Shown: one piece after another, positions 9,083 to 19,407 of the stretch
How the letters are laid out: every line of letters starts with the position of its first letter
Position numbering within the stretch: position 1 is the first letter of the stretch
Source of the DNA: Williamsia maris
GTDB taxonomy: Bacteria; Actinomycetota; Actinomycetes; Mycobacteriales; Mycobacteriaceae
Direction: 5' to 3'
NCBI RefSeq assembly: GCF_024171815.1
Contig: NZ_JAMTCJ010000001.1
Location: 992,001-1,056,000, forward strand
Length of the DNA: 64,000 bases
Program-made: the position numbers and the translations under genes
The notes under the pieces: model-generated
The model's input: only the letters and a program-made list of their open reading frames with translations
Databases searched by the model: none
Told to the model about the DNA's origin: nothing

Positions 9083-10885
9083 GTGGAAGTGGGCGATATT
9101 CGTCAGGCACGCCAACTGTTCGACTTGGCGGTGTTGTCGCTCGGCATCCCCGTCGACGGCCAGGAGGCCGCTCGCGATCCTGCTCAGGCGGCGCTGGCCT
9201 TCCAGCGGGCGAGCGAGCAGGCCCCGGAGATGTGCGACGCCTGGCTGGGGCGGATCGCCTGCGGGGACAACTCGCCGTACATCCTGCACAACCTCTATCA
9301 GACGCGTCGGTCCCTGAACGGCGAGCTGCGTCGGCTCGGGTTGCCCCCGCGCACGCTGGTCGGGCGGTTCGCGACCGGGCTCTACATCGACTACCCGATC
9401 AGCGACATCGTCGAGGTCATCTCGGCGTACGCGGCGTCGCTCATCGAGGGCCAGGACTACACCGGCGCCGAGCAGGTGCTCGACGAGATCCCCGCGGAGT
9501 CGGTCACGCCGATCGCGACCTATGTCCGCGCGATGCTGCACTACTTCACCCAGCGATGGCCCGACGTGCTGACGACGCTGGCGGCGTCGGCGCGCTGGGA
9601 GGACCCTTACATGCTGGCCGCGGCGAACGTGATGGCCGGAGCGGCGTGTGCCCAGCTGGGCATGTTCACCGAGGCGAATCGCCGCCTCGAGGAAGCCGAG
9701 TCGGGGCCGATCCCCGGTGCGGCCACCGCCGCGATGTACACCCACGGACTGGTGCAGCGCGAAGAAGGCCACGAGGACAAGGCCGTCGCACTGTTCGAGC
9801 AGGTCTACGCCCGCGATCCCGGTTTCGGTGGGGTCAGCGACGCGATGCGTAACCCGAAGTTCCGCCTCCTGGTCGTCGATCCCGAGCGCATCGCCCGCCG
9901 GACCGACAAGTGGGACCCGAAGTCGGTGCCCGAGGACAAGCCGCTGGCCTCGCAGCCTGCGTCGGCGGCGCAGAACGACCAGCTCGCGGCGGCGAAGACG
10001 GAACTGGAACGTCAGGTCGGACTCGCGTCGGTCAAGGACCAGGTCGCGAAGCTGACGTCGTCGGTGGCGTTGGCGAAGGTCCGCGCGGACAAGGGGCTCG
10101 CCAGCACGTCACGCAGCCTGCATCTCGCGTTCACCGGGCCTCCCGGTACCGGTAAGACGACCATCGCGCGGATCATCGCGAAGACCTACTGCGGGCTCGG
10201 TCTGCTCAAGACCGACACGATCGTCGAGGCCAGCCGGCGCGACATGGTCGGCGAGCACCTGGGCAGCACGGCGCCCAAGACGTCGGCGCTCATCGACCGC
10301 GCGCTCGACGGTGTGCTGTTCATCGACGAGGCCTACACGTTGATCCAGACCGGTCTGTCCGGCGGCGATGCGTTCGGTCGCGAGGCCGTCGACACGCTGC
10401 TGGCCCGGATGGAGGACAACCGCGACCGGTTGGTGGTCATCATCGCCGGTTACGACGGTGAGATCGACCGTCTGCTGTCGTCGAATGATGGTCTGGCGTC
10501 CCGTTTCGCGCGCCGCATCCGGTTCGAGTCCTACCGTCCCGAAGAGCTGTCCGAGATCGGTGAGGTCATGTCGCAGGCGCGCGACTCGGTGCTCCCCGCG
10601 CAATCGGTTCAGATCCTGCACGACGCCTGCCGGCCGCTCTACGACACCGTCGTCACCGACCAGAACGGTGGGCAGGTGCGTCTCATCGACCTCGCGGGCA
10701 ACGGCCGCTTCGTGCGCAACGTGATCGAGGCCGCCGAGGAGGAGCGCGAATACCGGCTCAGCTCCGGCGACATCGACATCACCGACCTCGACGCCGACGC
10801 CCTGATGCGCATCGAACCCGGCGACATCCGGACCGCCGTCGACAGCATCGTCGCGTCGATGAACCTGGGTGCGCGACTGCGCTGA
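9083..10885 (+). CDS. eccA: ESX type VII secretion AAA+ ATPase EccA
   Basis: Cytosolic AAA+ ATPase of the CbxX/CfqX type that helps type VII secretion substrates and EspG chaperones cycle. The N-terminal half (residues about 5-290) is TPR-like helical repeat sequence; the C-terminal ATPase has Walker [10 protein letters not shown] with Lys358, Walker [11 protein letters not shown] with Asp415, and [13 protein letters not shown] as the arginine-finger region. The 600-aa length is normal. The start is uncertain: GTG 9083 is used, GTG 9089 fits the GGGGG at 9076-9080 better, and ATG 9050 is also in frame. TACCCT at 9014-9019 resembles a mycobacterial -10 element in the purL/eccA divergent region. 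EccA is not present in ESX-4 systems, so this locus is of the more complex ESX kind. Confidence 0.93.
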   Translation: MEVGDIRQARQLFDLAVLSLGIPVDGQEAARDPAQAALAFQRASEQAPEMCDAWLGRIACGDNSPYILHNLYQTRRSLNGELRRLGLPPRTLVGRFATGLYIDYPISDIVEVISAYAASLIEGQDYTGAEQVLDEIPAESVTPIATYVRAMLHYFTQRWPDVLTTLAASARWEDPYMLAAANVMAGAACAQLGMFTEANRRLEEAESGPIPGAATAAMYTHGLVQREEGHEDKAVALFEQVYARDPGFGGVSDAMRNPKFRLLVVDPERIARRTDKWDPKSVPEDKPLASQPASAAQNDQLAAAKTELERQVGLASVKDQVAKLTSSVALAKVRADKGLASTSRSLHLAFTGPPGTGKTTIARIIAKTYCGLGLLKTDTIVEASRRDMVGEHLGSTAPKTSALIDRALDGVLFIDEAYTLIQTGLSGGDAFGREAVDTLLARMEDNRDRLVVIIAGYDGEIDRLLSSNDGLASRFARRIRFESYRPEELSEIGEVMSQARDSVLPAQSVQILHDACRPLYDTVVTDQNGGQVRLIDLAGNGRFVRNVIEAAEEEREYRLSSGDIDITDLDADALMRIEPGDIRTAVDSIVASMNLGARLR

Positions 10886-10926
10886 GCTGACGGCCGACCC
10901 GTACAACCTCAGAGAGGCGCCCGCAC

Positions 10927-11253
10927 GTGCCGACAGGGCTGAATCGATTCGCTGCTCTGCTGGTGAGTACCGGGGCATTCATCACGGTCGGCGGTTTCCA
11001 CGGATTCGCGCTCGATCTCCGATCCCCGGATAGTGCGCCGGTGTCGTCGGAAACGACCGATGAGGACTATCTGTCGGTATCCGAGAACATCATCGTTTCC
11101 ATCGCCGTCGACGATCCTCCGCTCAGCCAGTCGGTGGACACCGACGACCCGAACAGCCCGGTGACGGGCTACCCGCCGGGCCTCTGGGCTGTCTACGAGC
11201 CCCTCCGACCCGAACTCGTCGAGGACGAGGACCACATGGACGACTCGGACTGA
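10927..11253 (+). CDS. Small exported hypothetical protein in the ESX locus
   Basis: A 108-aa protein not recognised from any family. It starts with GTG at 10927 after GAGAGG at a 9-base spacing. Residues 1-29 read as a signal peptide: a short polar start with one arginine, then FAALLVSTGAFITVGGFHGFA. The remaining 80 residues are very acidic (DEDYLSV, VDTDDPNSP, a tail VEDEDHMDDSD) and contain one central PPGLWAVYEP segment. Codons have the expected G/C third positions in this frame, which supports it over the antisense frame of similar length. It lies between eccA and the end of eccC, 41 bases after eccA, so co-transcription with eccA is likely. Confidence 0.55.
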   Translation: MPTGLNRFAALLVSTGAFITVGGFHGFALDLRSPDSAPVSSETTDEDYLSVSENIIVSIAVDDPPLSQSVDTDDPNSPVTGYPPGLWAVYEPLRPELVEDEDHMDDSD

Positions 11254-11299
11254 CCGCCGCGGGTACCCGGCGACCGACTTCCACGGGAGGTCGTCCCGA

Positions 11300-14200
11300 C
11301 TACTCCTGCGGCGCCGACCAGGCGACCTGGATCAGGCGTTCTCCGCTGCGCTGGACCAGCACGCCTCGGCCCGGCGGGCGCGGTGCGCTCTTGGTCGTCC
11401 CCAGCAGGATGCCCTCGTCCTTGGGCGCGCTCATCGCGAGTCCGTCGACCGAGAGGTCCTTGAGGCGACTGATGATCGGGTCGTACATCGACCGCGCGGC
11501 ACCACCGCTGCGGCGCACCAGGATCAGGTGCAGACCGATGTCACGCGCCTGCGGCAGCAGGTCGACCAGCGGGGCCAACGGGTTGCCGGAGCCGACGGCG
11601 ACCATGTCGTAATCGTCGACCACGACATAGATCTCGGGTCCCTCCCACCACGAGCGGTTGCGCAACTGTGCGGCGGTCACGTCCGGGCCCGGTTGCCGCT
11701 TGAGCAGATAGTCGGCCAGTTCGACCAGGTACGGCTCGGCCTGCTGCGCGGTGGTGGCGTAACCGAGCAGATGGTTGCCCTCCACCTCGCCGAGCAGGCT
11801 GCGCCGGTAGTCGACGAGCAGGATCTTGGTGTCCGCGGGGCGCCCGTTGGCGACCAGACCACGCAAAATCGTGCGGAGCAGCGTCGTCTTGCCGCTCTCC
11901 ACGTCGGCAAAGGTCAGGAAGTGTGACTGCGTCGCGAAATCCAGTGTCACCGGCGCGAGTTCGGCCTCGTCGATACCGATGGTGACCCTCATCGGACTCC
12001 GTGGCACGACCGCCTCGGCCCGCGCGACGACGCCCTCACGGTCGACGCGATCGGGCAGCATGCGCACATCCGACGCCGTGCGATCCGGGTAGAACGCCGC
12101 CACCTGCGCGACCGCCGACGACACCGCCGTCGACATGTCGTCGGTGGCCGAGGAGTTGTCGAGGCGCGGGAGACCGATCAGCATGTGCAGGCGGTCCGGG
12201 CTCAGACCGCGTCCCGGCCGGCCCAGCGGAACCGTCGCGGCGATCTTGCGGTCGACCTCGGAGTCGGCCGAGTCGCCGAGCCGGAGCTCGATGCGCGTGC
12301 CGAGCAGGTCCTTGACGACCGGACGGATCTCCATCCAGCGGGACGCCGCGATGATGAGGTGCACACCGAACGAGAGGCCCTGTGCGGCAATGGCGCTGAT
12401 CGCGTCCTCGATGACCTCGAACTCCGAGCGGACCGTCGCCCACCCGTCGATGACGAGGAACAGGTCGCCGAAGTTGTCGACGTCGAGTCGCTCGTCGCCG
12501 GCGGCGCGACGGCGCCGGAACTCCGCCATCGAGTCGATGCCGAGTTCACGGAAGCGCGCCTCACGCTGGCGGAGCACGGAGATGACCTCGGCGACGGTGC
12601 GTCGCACGCGATCCTCTTCCAACCGGGTCGCGACCGATCCGACGTGCGGCAGCCCGGCCAGACCGGTGATCGTGCCGCCGCCGAAATCGAGGCAGTAGAA
12701 CTGCACCTGCTCGGGGGTGTGGGTGATGGCCGCGGACATGATCAGTGTGCGCAGCGTCGTGGACTTGCCCGACTGTGGCCCTCCGACGATGACCGCATGC
12801 CCCTGCGCGCCCGACAGATCGAGCTGCAGGACGTCGCGGCGCTGGTCGTAGGGCCGGTCGACGATGCCGATCGGGAACCGGAGGCCGGCCAGACCGTCCG
12901 ACGCGGCGGCACGCCAATCGCGTGCACGCAGCAGCCTGGTGACCGGCGGCGAATCCTCCAACGGCGGCAGCCACACCTCGTGGGCCGGGCGGCCGTGACC
13001 GACCAGCTGCGACACCACCATGTCGAGCTCGGTGACCGTCTTGCCCTCGCGCAGGATCGGACCGGCGTTGTCGGCGTCGGCGACGGGTTGATCGATGATC
13101 AGCGGCTCGGGCATCCGCATCTCGGGGACGTGTGCGGCGGTGAACACGCGGATGGGGACACTCGGCCCCGACCGCGCACCGGAGTCGCCGCGGCGGGTGA
13201 CGCTGCGGGTCGCCAGGTACGGACCCGACACGTAGGAGGCGTTGAAGCGCACGGGTTCCGATGAATCACACTTGAGGTAGGCCGAGCCGGGGACGGCAGG
13301 CAGGTGGTAGGCGTCGGGGACACCGAGCACGGCACGGGATTCGCTCGCCGAGAACGTCTTCAGACCGATCCGGTACGACAGGTGCGAGTCCAGACCGCGC
13401 AGCTTGCCCTCCTCGAGGCGCTGCGAGGCGAGCAGCAGGTGCATCTGCAGCGACCGACCAAGGCGGCCGATCATGACGAACAGCTCGGCGAAATCCGGTT
13501 TCTGCGACAGCAGTTCGGAGAACTCGTCGACCACGATGAACAGCGCTGGCAACGGATCGAGGGGCGCGCCGTTGAGCCGCGCCTTCTCGTAGTCGGCGAC
13601 GTTGGCGAAGTTGCCCGCCGACCGCAGCAGTTCCTGGCGGCGGTTCATCTCGCCGGCGAGGGCGTCGCGCATGCGGTCGACCATCGCCAACTCGTCCTCG
13701 AGGTTGGTGATGACGGCCGCCACGTGCGGCAGCTCGTCGAGACCGAGGAACGTCGCGCCGCCCTTGAAGTCGACGAGGATGAGGTTCAGCGACTCCGGCG
13801 CGTGGGTCGTCACCATCGACAACACCAGCGTACGAAGGAATTCCGACTTGCCCGAACCGGTGGCGCCGATGCACAGACCGTGCGGGCCCATTCCGTGCTC
13901 GGCCGCCTCCTTGATGTCGATCTCGAGCGGCTGCCCGCTCTCGGTCACACCGACCGGGACACGTAGACGATCACGCGGGGTCCTCGGACGCCACACCCGG
14001 TCGGGGTCGATGGCCGACGCGTCGGCGACACCGATGAGCCGCATCAGGCCGGGATCACGCGGGCCGGTGTCGGCGTCGAGGTTGATCAATTGCGCGGCCG
14101 TGGCCAGCGAGTATCGCGCCATCCGTCGCGCGATGGCCTCGGCCGTCGCCACCGGCATGTCGTCGGGGACCGCGAAGTTCTCGACGCCGAACGCGGATCG

Positions 14201-15316
14201 GGCGCCCAGCGTGGTGCCGTCCACGACGAGCTGTGTTCCGCGCCGGGCCGCGAGCATCAGCGGGGTCTCTCCGAGTCCGATGACGGTCACCGAGTCCAGT
14301 CCACCGTCGTTGATGCTGCGTTCGTCACCGGCGACGAAACCACCGGCGAGGATCACCATCCACTGGATGCGACCATCGACCGGCGATGCGTTGCGGGAGA
14401 AGCGCGGTCGCTCGGTCAGCTCGGGGTCGTGGTCCTCCTCGAACTCGCGCAGCGACTGATAGAGCATCCGCGCCGGGCCGGCACCGTCGCGCCGTTCCGG
14501 GTGCGCGACGTGCGGCAGCCACTTGGCCCAGGACCACTCGGCGTTCTCCGGGTCGGAACAGACGATGGCAACCCGCACCAGGTCGGGGCCGTGGAAGGCG
14601 CACAGTTGCAGCACCATCGACCGGGCCAGTGAGTTGACCGAGGCGACCGTTCCCTCGATCGAGACGGCCGGGAACGCCCGTAGCGACACCGCCGTCGGGA
14701 GACCCCGGACCACTGCGTGCATCCGGATGAACCGACGCAGCGCCATGACCGACACCGGTTCGAGGTCCTCGAGCGGTCCGGTCTCGGGGCGCGCGAGACG
14801 GGTGGCGAGGCGCTGTGCCCCGATGCCGAGGCGCACGTGACAGAAGTCGGCGTCGTCGGTGCGTCGCTCCCACATGCGTCGCGATCCGACGGCGGGTAGC
14901 AGCGATCCGGGCGAGGGATGCGACCAGGCCAGGGCTTTGAGCTGGGACTGGGCGGTGTCGTCGACGTCCTTGCGGATGCGGCCGAGGTAGCGCAGGTAGT
15001 CCTTGCGTTCCTCGTTCAGCTCGGCTGCCTTCGGTCCGCCGCCACGGCCACCGCTGGCGAACATGCCGACCATCGACATGACCATCATCATCGGGAACAG
15101 CAGGGTGACCGGGTTGCGCAGCGCCGCCGACCCTGCGGTGAAGAACAGTCCCATCATGCCGACCATCGCGACGATCATGATCACCGGCAGCAGCCGGGAG
15201 ACGATGCCTGCAGGCACATTCCGAGGGACCTCGGGGGGTGGCTGGATGGACATCTCGCCGCCGGGCAGGCGCGGCCGTGGGGGCCGTGCGCGGCGTACGA
15301 AACCCTCAGTCGTCAT
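11300..15316 (-). CDS. eccC: ESX type VII secretion ATPase EccC (FtsK/SpoIIIE family)
   Basis: The motor and substrate-recognition ATPase of the ESX inner-membrane complex. The 1338-aa single chain has two membrane segments near residues 37-90 (LLPVIMIVAMVGMMGLFF and PVTLLFPMMMVMSMVGMF), then three tandem FtsK-type ATPase domains. Walker A motifs are GATGSGKS with Lys490, GGPQSGKS with Lys851 and DVESGKTT with Lys1143. The first domain has a clear Walker B FIVVDEFSELL, while the second has LVIDGWATV and the third VVVDDYDMV, without the catalytic glutamate, as is usual for EccC. Start ATG 15316 follows GGGAGG by about four bases. It is transcribed opposite to eccA and eccD, and shares with eccD a short divergent promoter region at 15317-15393. 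Confidence 0.97.
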   Translation of the reverse strand: MTTEGFVRRARPPRPRLPGGEMSIQPPPEVPRNVPAGIVSRLLPVIMIVAMVGMMGLFFTAGSAALRNPVTLLFPMMMVMSMVGMFASGGRGGGPKAAELNEERKDYLRYLGRIRKDVDDTAQSQLKALAWSHPSPGSLLPAVGSRRMWERRTDDADFCHVRLGIGAQRLATRLARPETGPLEDLEPVSVMALRRFIRMHAVVRGLPTAVSLRAFPAVSIEGTVASVNSLARSMVLQLCAFHGPDLVRVAIVCSDPENAEWSWAKWLPHVAHPERRDGAGPARMLYQSLREFEEDHDPELTERPRFSRNASPVDGRIQWMVILAGGFVAGDERSINDGGLDSVTVIGLGETPLMLAARRGTQLVVDGTTLGARSAFGVENFAVPDDMPVATAEAIARRMARYSLATAAQLINLDADTGPRDPGLMRLIGVADASAIDPDRVWRPRTPRDRLRVPVGVTESGQPLEIDIKEAAEHGMGPHGLCIGATGSGKSEFLRTLVLSMVTTHAPESLNLILVDFKGGATFLGLDELPHVAAVITNLEDELAMVDRMRDALAGEMNRRQELLRSAGNFANVADYEKARLNGAPLDPLPALFIVVDEFSELLSQKPDFAELFVMIGRLGRSLQMHLLLASQRLEEGKLRGLDSHLSYRIGLKTFSASESRAVLGVPDAYHLPAVPGSAYLKCDSSEPVRFNASYVSGPYLATRSVTRRGDSGARSGPSVPIRVFTAAHVPEMRMPEPLIIDQPVADADNAGPILREGKTVTELDMVVSQLVGHGRPAHEVWLPPLEDSPPVTRLLRARDWRAAASDGLAGLRFPIGIVDRPYDQRRDVLQLDLSGAQGHAVIVGGPQSGKSTTLRTLIMSAAITHTPEQVQFYCLDFGGGTITGLAGLPHVGSVATRLEEDRVRRTVAEVISVLRQREARFRELGIDSMAEFRRRRAAGDERLDVDNFGDLFLVIDGWATVRSEFEVIEDAISAIAAQGLSFGVHLIIAASRWMEIRPVVKDLLGTRIELRLGDSADSEVDRKIAATVPLGRPGRGLSPDRLHMLIGLPRLDNSSATDDMSTAVSSAVAQVAAFYPDRTASDVRMLPDRVDREGVVARAEAVVPRSPMRVTIGIDEAELAPVTLDFATQSHFLTFADVESGKTTLLRTILRGLVANGRPADTKILLVDYRRSLLGEVEGNHLLGYATTAQQAEPYLVELADYLLKRQPGPDVTAAQLRNRSWWEGPEIYVVVDDYDMVAVGSGNPLAPLVDLLPQARDIGLHLILVRRSGGAARSMYDPIISRLKDLSVDGLAMSAPKDEGILLGTTKSAPRPPGRGVLVQRSGERLIQVAWSAPQE

Positions 15317-15393
15317 CTGACCTCCCCGAGCCATAGATCGTTGCGTCGGCTATCGTACGGTTCGCACAGTTGACAGGGAGGCACTGGATACAG

Positions 15394-16947
15394 ATGACGT
15401 CGCACCAGCCTGGATCCACGTCCTCTGGACCGGGATCGGTCGTTGCCGCCAACCCCTTCGCCGGCCCCGCCGCGTTCGCAGGTCCGAGCCAGTCCTCGTC
15501 GCCCGCCCGCGTCGATCCCGAGCTCTGCCGGGTGTCGGTGCTCTCCGGTCGCACCCAGGTCGATGTCGCGCTGCCCGCCGACGTCCCCGTCGCGTCGCTG
15601 ATCCCCGAGCTGGCCGGGCTGCTGATGCGCAACCAGTTCGGCGAACCCGAACGCGTTCCCGACGACCTCTCGCTGCACTGGACCCTCGGCAAGGTCGGGC
15701 AGAAGATTCTCGACGAGACGCGGACGCTGATCGAGTCCGGCATCGTCGACGGCGACCTGCTGGTCCTGCGCTCCGAGGCGACCACCGAACTCCCGACCGT
15801 CTACGACGACGTCATCGACGCCGTCGCGGGCATCACCCGCCGCGAGTTCCAGTCGTGGTCGCCGACCTCGGCCCGCTGGGTGGGAGTCCTCGCGTTCCTG
15901 GGGATGATCGCCGTCACCGGGACGCTCACACTGATCGCGACGTGGTCCGAGCACCGCTACGACCTCGGTGCGCTCGCGTTCGTCGCGGCCGTGGTCTTCT
16001 TCGTCGCCGACCTCGTCGCCCGCAACAACGGTGGTGACCGGGTGGTCGGTGCCGCCCTGTCCGTCGCGACGTGTTTCTCGGTGTTCGTGGGGTGCTTCGC
16101 CGTCCTTTCCGCCGCCGATCACGCGGCCAACGTCCTTCTCGGCGCCGGTGTCTCGATCCTCGTCGCCGTCGTCGCGCTGCGCGTGACCGCAGGCGAACCG
16201 TTCACCCACCTCGCGCTGATCACCGTGTCCACGCTGGTCGCGCTCGGTGCCGTCGGGCAGCTCCTGTTCACCGCGCCGGTGCAGCACACCACGGCCGTCC
16301 TCGGCGTCATCGCGCTGCTGGTGGCCCTGATCGCGCCGCGGCTGACGATCCTGCTCGTGCGCCTGCCCGTCCCGACGGTGCCGTCGGCCGGCGCCTCGCT
16401 CGACGACATCGACCCGCCCAATCAGCAGAACGTGAACCCCGGCGTCGCGGCCATCGGTGCTGTCGCATTGCCGGAGACCGCGGCGCTGGAGCTGCGGGCC
16501 AAAGCCGCGAACGCGCACATGTCGGGTCTGATGCTCGGCGCGGCCGCGGTCGCCGCGGTGTGCGCGGTCATCACGGCCGTGCCCGCGCCCGACGTCGACT
16601 GGAAAGCCGCTCTGCTCGGCGCTTTGATAGCTCTGGCCACGGTCCTGCGCGGACGGTCACACTCCGACCTCGTGCAGGCCGCCGGGATGATCGGACTGGG
16701 TGCGGTCGCCCTGCTCGGCGTGATCGGTGCGCAGTTCTTCGCCGGCGGGGTCTGGGTCGTTGTCGCGGTGGGGATCCTGCTGCTGCTGTCCGCGGCTGCG
16801 TTCTACTTCGGTGTCATCACGCCGAACATGGAGTTCTCCCCCGTGCTGCGACGTATCGGCGAGATTCTCGAGTACCTGGTGATCGCCGCGACCGTGCCGA
16901 TCGCGGCCTGGGTCATCGGCCTGTACTCCCTCGCCCGCGGGATATGA
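15394..16947 (+). CDS. eccD: ESX type VII secretion membrane protein EccD
   Basis: The main pore-lining membrane component of ESX machines. The 517-aa protein has a disordered Pro/Ser-rich start, a ubiquitin-like cytosolic domain at about residues 40-125 (CRVSVLSGRTQVDVALPADVPV through SGIVDGDLLVL), and then about eleven hydrophobic helices from residue 160 to the end. This arrangement is specific to EccD. ATG 15394 is chosen; an in-frame TTG at 15370 precedes the GGGAGG itself and so is unlikely, though the 12-base gap from that site to ATG is long. The stop overlaps the start of mycP by four bases, so the two are translationally coupled. Confidence 0.95.
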   Translation: MTSHQPGSTSSGPGSVVAANPFAGPAAFAGPSQSSSPARVDPELCRVSVLSGRTQVDVALPADVPVASLIPELAGLLMRNQFGEPERVPDDLSLHWTLGKVGQKILDETRTLIESGIVDGDLLVLRSEATTELPTVYDDVIDAVAGITRREFQSWSPTSARWVGVLAFLGMIAVTGTLTLIATWSEHRYDLGALAFVAAVVFFVADLVARNNGGDRVVGAALSVATCFSVFVGCFAVLSAADHAANVLLGAGVSILVAVVALRVTAGEPFTHLALITVSTLVALGAVGQLLFTAPVQHTTAVLGVIALLVALIAPRLTILLVRLPVPTVPSAGASLDDIDPPNQQNVNPGVAAIGAVALPETAALELRAKAANAHMSGLMLGAAAVAAVCAVITAVPAPDVDWKAALLGALIALATVLRGRSHSDLVQAAGMIGLGAVALLGVIGAQFFAGGVWVVVAVGILLLLSAAAFYFGVITPNMEFSPVLRRIGEILEYLVIAATVPIAAWVIGLYSLARGI

Positions 16948-18449
16948 CCGTCCGACCGTCGCCTCGGTCCTCGCCGCGCGGGCGAGGTCGGCTCGCGCTG
17001 GTCACCCGGGTGGGCCTAATTGCCGTGGTCGGGATCGGTGCCACCTCCGCGATGCCCATGACGGCCGTCGCCGTGCCGGGCATCAGCCGCTCGATCACGC
17101 CGCCGCAGATCTCGGGTCCGGTGCCGTCGGAGAACCCGGTGGGCCCGTCGATCCCCACCAAGCGCGCGGTGGCGCAGTGCATCGAGACCATCTCGTCGAA
17201 GGGCGACTACATCTCGCGGCCCGCATCATTCGCGCTCCTCGGCGTCGAGAAGGCGTGGGAGTTCTCGCGTGGCGCAGGACAACGGGTCGCCGTGATCGAC
17301 ACCGGCGTCTTCCGGCATCCGCGGTTGTCGGTGACCGGCGGCGGCGACTACGTGTCCTCCGGTGACGGCACGCAGGACTGCGACGGACACGGGACCGCGG
17401 TCGCCGGCCTGATCGCGGCGAAAGACTCGTCGAGCGACGGATTCGCGGGCATCGCACCGGACGCGTCGATCATCGCGATCCGCCAGACATCGGGAGCCTA
17501 CGAACCGGCCGACACGCAGCGGGAGTCCAACGACACGTCGATCAAACCGGACGGCTACGGCGACGTGGCCACCCTGGCCCGAGCGGTGGTCCGCGCGGTC
17601 AATCTGCGAGCCACGGTCATCAACATCTCCGAGGGCGCCTGCCGACCGGCCGGGACCGACCTGAACGATCGCGCCCTGGGTGCCGCCGTCAAATACGCCT
17701 ACGACCGAAACGTGGTCGTGGTCGCGGCGGCGAACAATTTCGGGGACAAGAACGAGGGGTGCGGCACCCAGAACTCGGCCGCGCTGGGCGGAGCTGATGC
17801 CGACCCGTGGGCCAACGTGGTGACTAAGTCGTCGCCGGCCTACTTCTCCCCGTACGTCGTCGCGGTGGGCGCCGTCGAAGAAGACGGCCGGCCGTCGTCG
17901 TACTCGCTGGCCGGTCCGTGGGTCACGGTGGCCGCGCCCGGGTCGAACCTGGTGTCGCTGAACATCGCTGCCAGACCACCGATCATCGACGCGTTCAAGG
18001 CGAACAACGGCTCCAGCCCCCTCACCGGCACCAGCTTCGCCACGCCGTATGTGTCGGGACTGGCCGCGCTGATCCGCGCACGCTTCCCGCGTCTGACCGC
18101 CCGTCAGGTGATCGACCGCATCACCCGAACGGCACATCATCCCTCCGATGGACGCGACGGTGCGGTCGGTTACGGGCTGATCGATCCGGTCGCCGCGCTG
18201 ACCACCACGACCCCGGACGTCGCGCCAGCAGGAGCCGATCCCGCCGACCCCCGAACCGGCGACACCCGCGACGTCTACGCCGCCGAGCCGGTGCGTCCGC
18301 AGGTGAACCCAGCGCAGCCCAGCTCGGTCCCGCGCTACGTCGCCCTGGGCGTGAGTGCCGGAGCCGTCCTGCTCGCGCTGGCCGCGTGGCTGCTGCTGCG
18401 ACGACGCAACGGAGATCGCGACCAACTGCGCGAAGGGATCGACTACTGA
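16944..18449 (+). CDS. mycP: Mycosin, membrane-anchored subtilisin-like protease MycP
   Basis: ESX-associated serine protease that stabilises the secretion complex in the periplasm. The 501-aa protein has an N-terminal signal peptide (VTRVGLIAVVGIGATSAMPMTAVA), a catalytic triad of Asp119 (AVIDTGV), His149 (DGHGTAVAG) and Ser364 (TGTSFATPYVSG), and a C-terminal anchor VALGVSAGAVLLALAAWLLL followed by a basic tail. Asn and Cys residues around EGCGTQN fit the mycosin group. The length is longer than the roughly 450 residues of several mycobacterial mycosins because of loops and a Pro-rich linker at about 430-460. It overlaps eccD by four bases and the next gene, espG, by one base. Confidence 0.96.
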   Translation: MTVRPSPRSSPRGRGRLALVTRVGLIAVVGIGATSAMPMTAVAVPGISRSITPPQISGPVPSENPVGPSIPTKRAVAQCIETISSKGDYISRPASFALLGVEKAWEFSRGAGQRVAVIDTGVFRHPRLSVTGGGDYVSSGDGTQDCDGHGTAVAGLIAAKDSSSDGFAGIAPDASIIAIRQTSGAYEPADTQRESNDTSIKPDGYGDVATLARAVVRAVNLRATVINISEGACRPAGTDLNDRALGAAVKYAYDRNVVVVAAANNFGDKNEGCGTQNSAALGGADADPWANVVTKSSPAYFSPYVVAVGAVEEDGRPSSYSLAGPWVTVAAPGSNLVSLNIAARPPIIDAFKANNGSSPLTGTSFATPYVSGLAALIRARFPRLTARQVIDRITRTAHHPSDGRDGAVGYGLIDPVAALTTTTPDVAPAGADPADPRTGDTRDVYAAEPVRPQVNPAQPSSVPRYVALGVSAGAVLLALAAWLLLRRRNGDRDQLREGIDY

Positions 18450-19240
18450 TGTCGGCTGATGCATGGAAGTTGAGCACTCACGAGTTCCGGTTGTTGTGGG
18501 AGTCAGATCCGAGTGGCGCCCCATACCCACAGACATTCGCGTACGGCTCCGTGGAGCTGTTCCCCGATGCCGATGCTCGGCGACTGGCCGAGAAACAGAT
18601 CCGTAAAACCCTCGACGACGCGATGACTCGGATGAAGGCGACCGCGCTCGAAACGTTTCACCGCCCGACCCTGAGCGTGGACATCATCGGCGCCGCTTCA
18701 TCGGCTCCGGCAGCGCGCCGGTTCCGCGCACACGGAACGTGGCGTGCAGGATCGGAGATGGCCTATGTGGCCACTCAGGAATCCACGAATGACCTCACCA
18801 TCGGTGGGGCGGTGCGCATCGCGAGTTATCCGCTCGGCGCGTGGACTTCAGCCTTGCTGTCTACGCTGCCGCATGCCCGTTCGGCAGGTCGGCTTCCCAG
18901 TGACACAGCTGTGCCCGTGAAGTACGAGCCGCTGCTGGAGACCAGCGTTACGGCGGTCTCGTCGACAGCATCGACTCAGACCGCCGCTGCCGCTTTCGTT
19001 CATCTCGGATGTGATGCTGGAGCCGTACTGACGTTGCGAGCTGGGTCGCTCGCCGATCGCTTCAAGCCCACGACGCTCGAGGTCCACGTCGCAGACATCG
19101 ACGGCGACGGGCGATATGCGCTTCTCATGGACAACCCGGCGACGGCTCTGCCGGTCGACGACGCAGGCTTGATAAAGCTTGTCAACAAAACGTTGAACGC
19201 GGTTCGTGACAGACACGGCCAGAGGAGTGCATCGGTATGA
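18449..19240 (+). CDS. espG: ESX substrate chaperone EspG, first copy
   Basis: EspG proteins bind the tip of PPE-type substrates in the cytosol and keep them soluble before ESX secretion. This 263-aa protein starts MSADAWKLSTHEFRLLWES and has the family pattern of a two-layer alpha/beta fold with RRFRAHGTWR, TIGGAVRIASYPL and a C-terminal helix LIKLVNKTLNAVRDRHG. Its ATG overlaps the mycP stop by one base, so it is made with the membrane machine. A degraded copy of its last 54 codons lies at 22119-22281. From about here the base composition becomes less GC-rich than in the flanking ecc genes. The family call rests on pattern and context; EspG sequences diverge strongly. Confidence 0.75.
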   Translation: MSADAWKLSTHEFRLLWESDPSGAPYPQTFAYGSVELFPDADARRLAEKQIRKTLDDAMTRMKATALETFHRPTLSVDIIGAASSAPAARRFRAHGTWRAGSEMAYVATQESTNDLTIGGAVRIASYPLGAWTSALLSTLPHARSAGRLPSDTAVPVKYEPLLETSVTAVSSTASTQTAAAAFVHLGCDAGAVLTLRAGSLADRFKPTTLEVHVADIDGDGRYALLMDNPATALPVDDAGLIKLVNKTLNAVRDRHGQRSASV

Positions 19241-19407
19241 CTCCTGTTATCGAGCAGACCATTACGTGTGGAACAAAATCGTTACCAGGCCTTGATACCG
19301 GTGCTCATCAGGCCTTTTCCGCCATCGGGTGGCGTTCGCCCGCACCGTAAAGTTCTAGAAGCACGGATCCGTACGGCATGATGAGGACATCTGTCCAGGA
19401 GGGGTTG

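Noticed and set aside
15370-15393. TTG at 15370 as the eccD start
   Set aside because: It lies upstream of or within the only ribosome-binding-like GGGAGG, so it cannot use it; ATG 15394 is downstream of that site.
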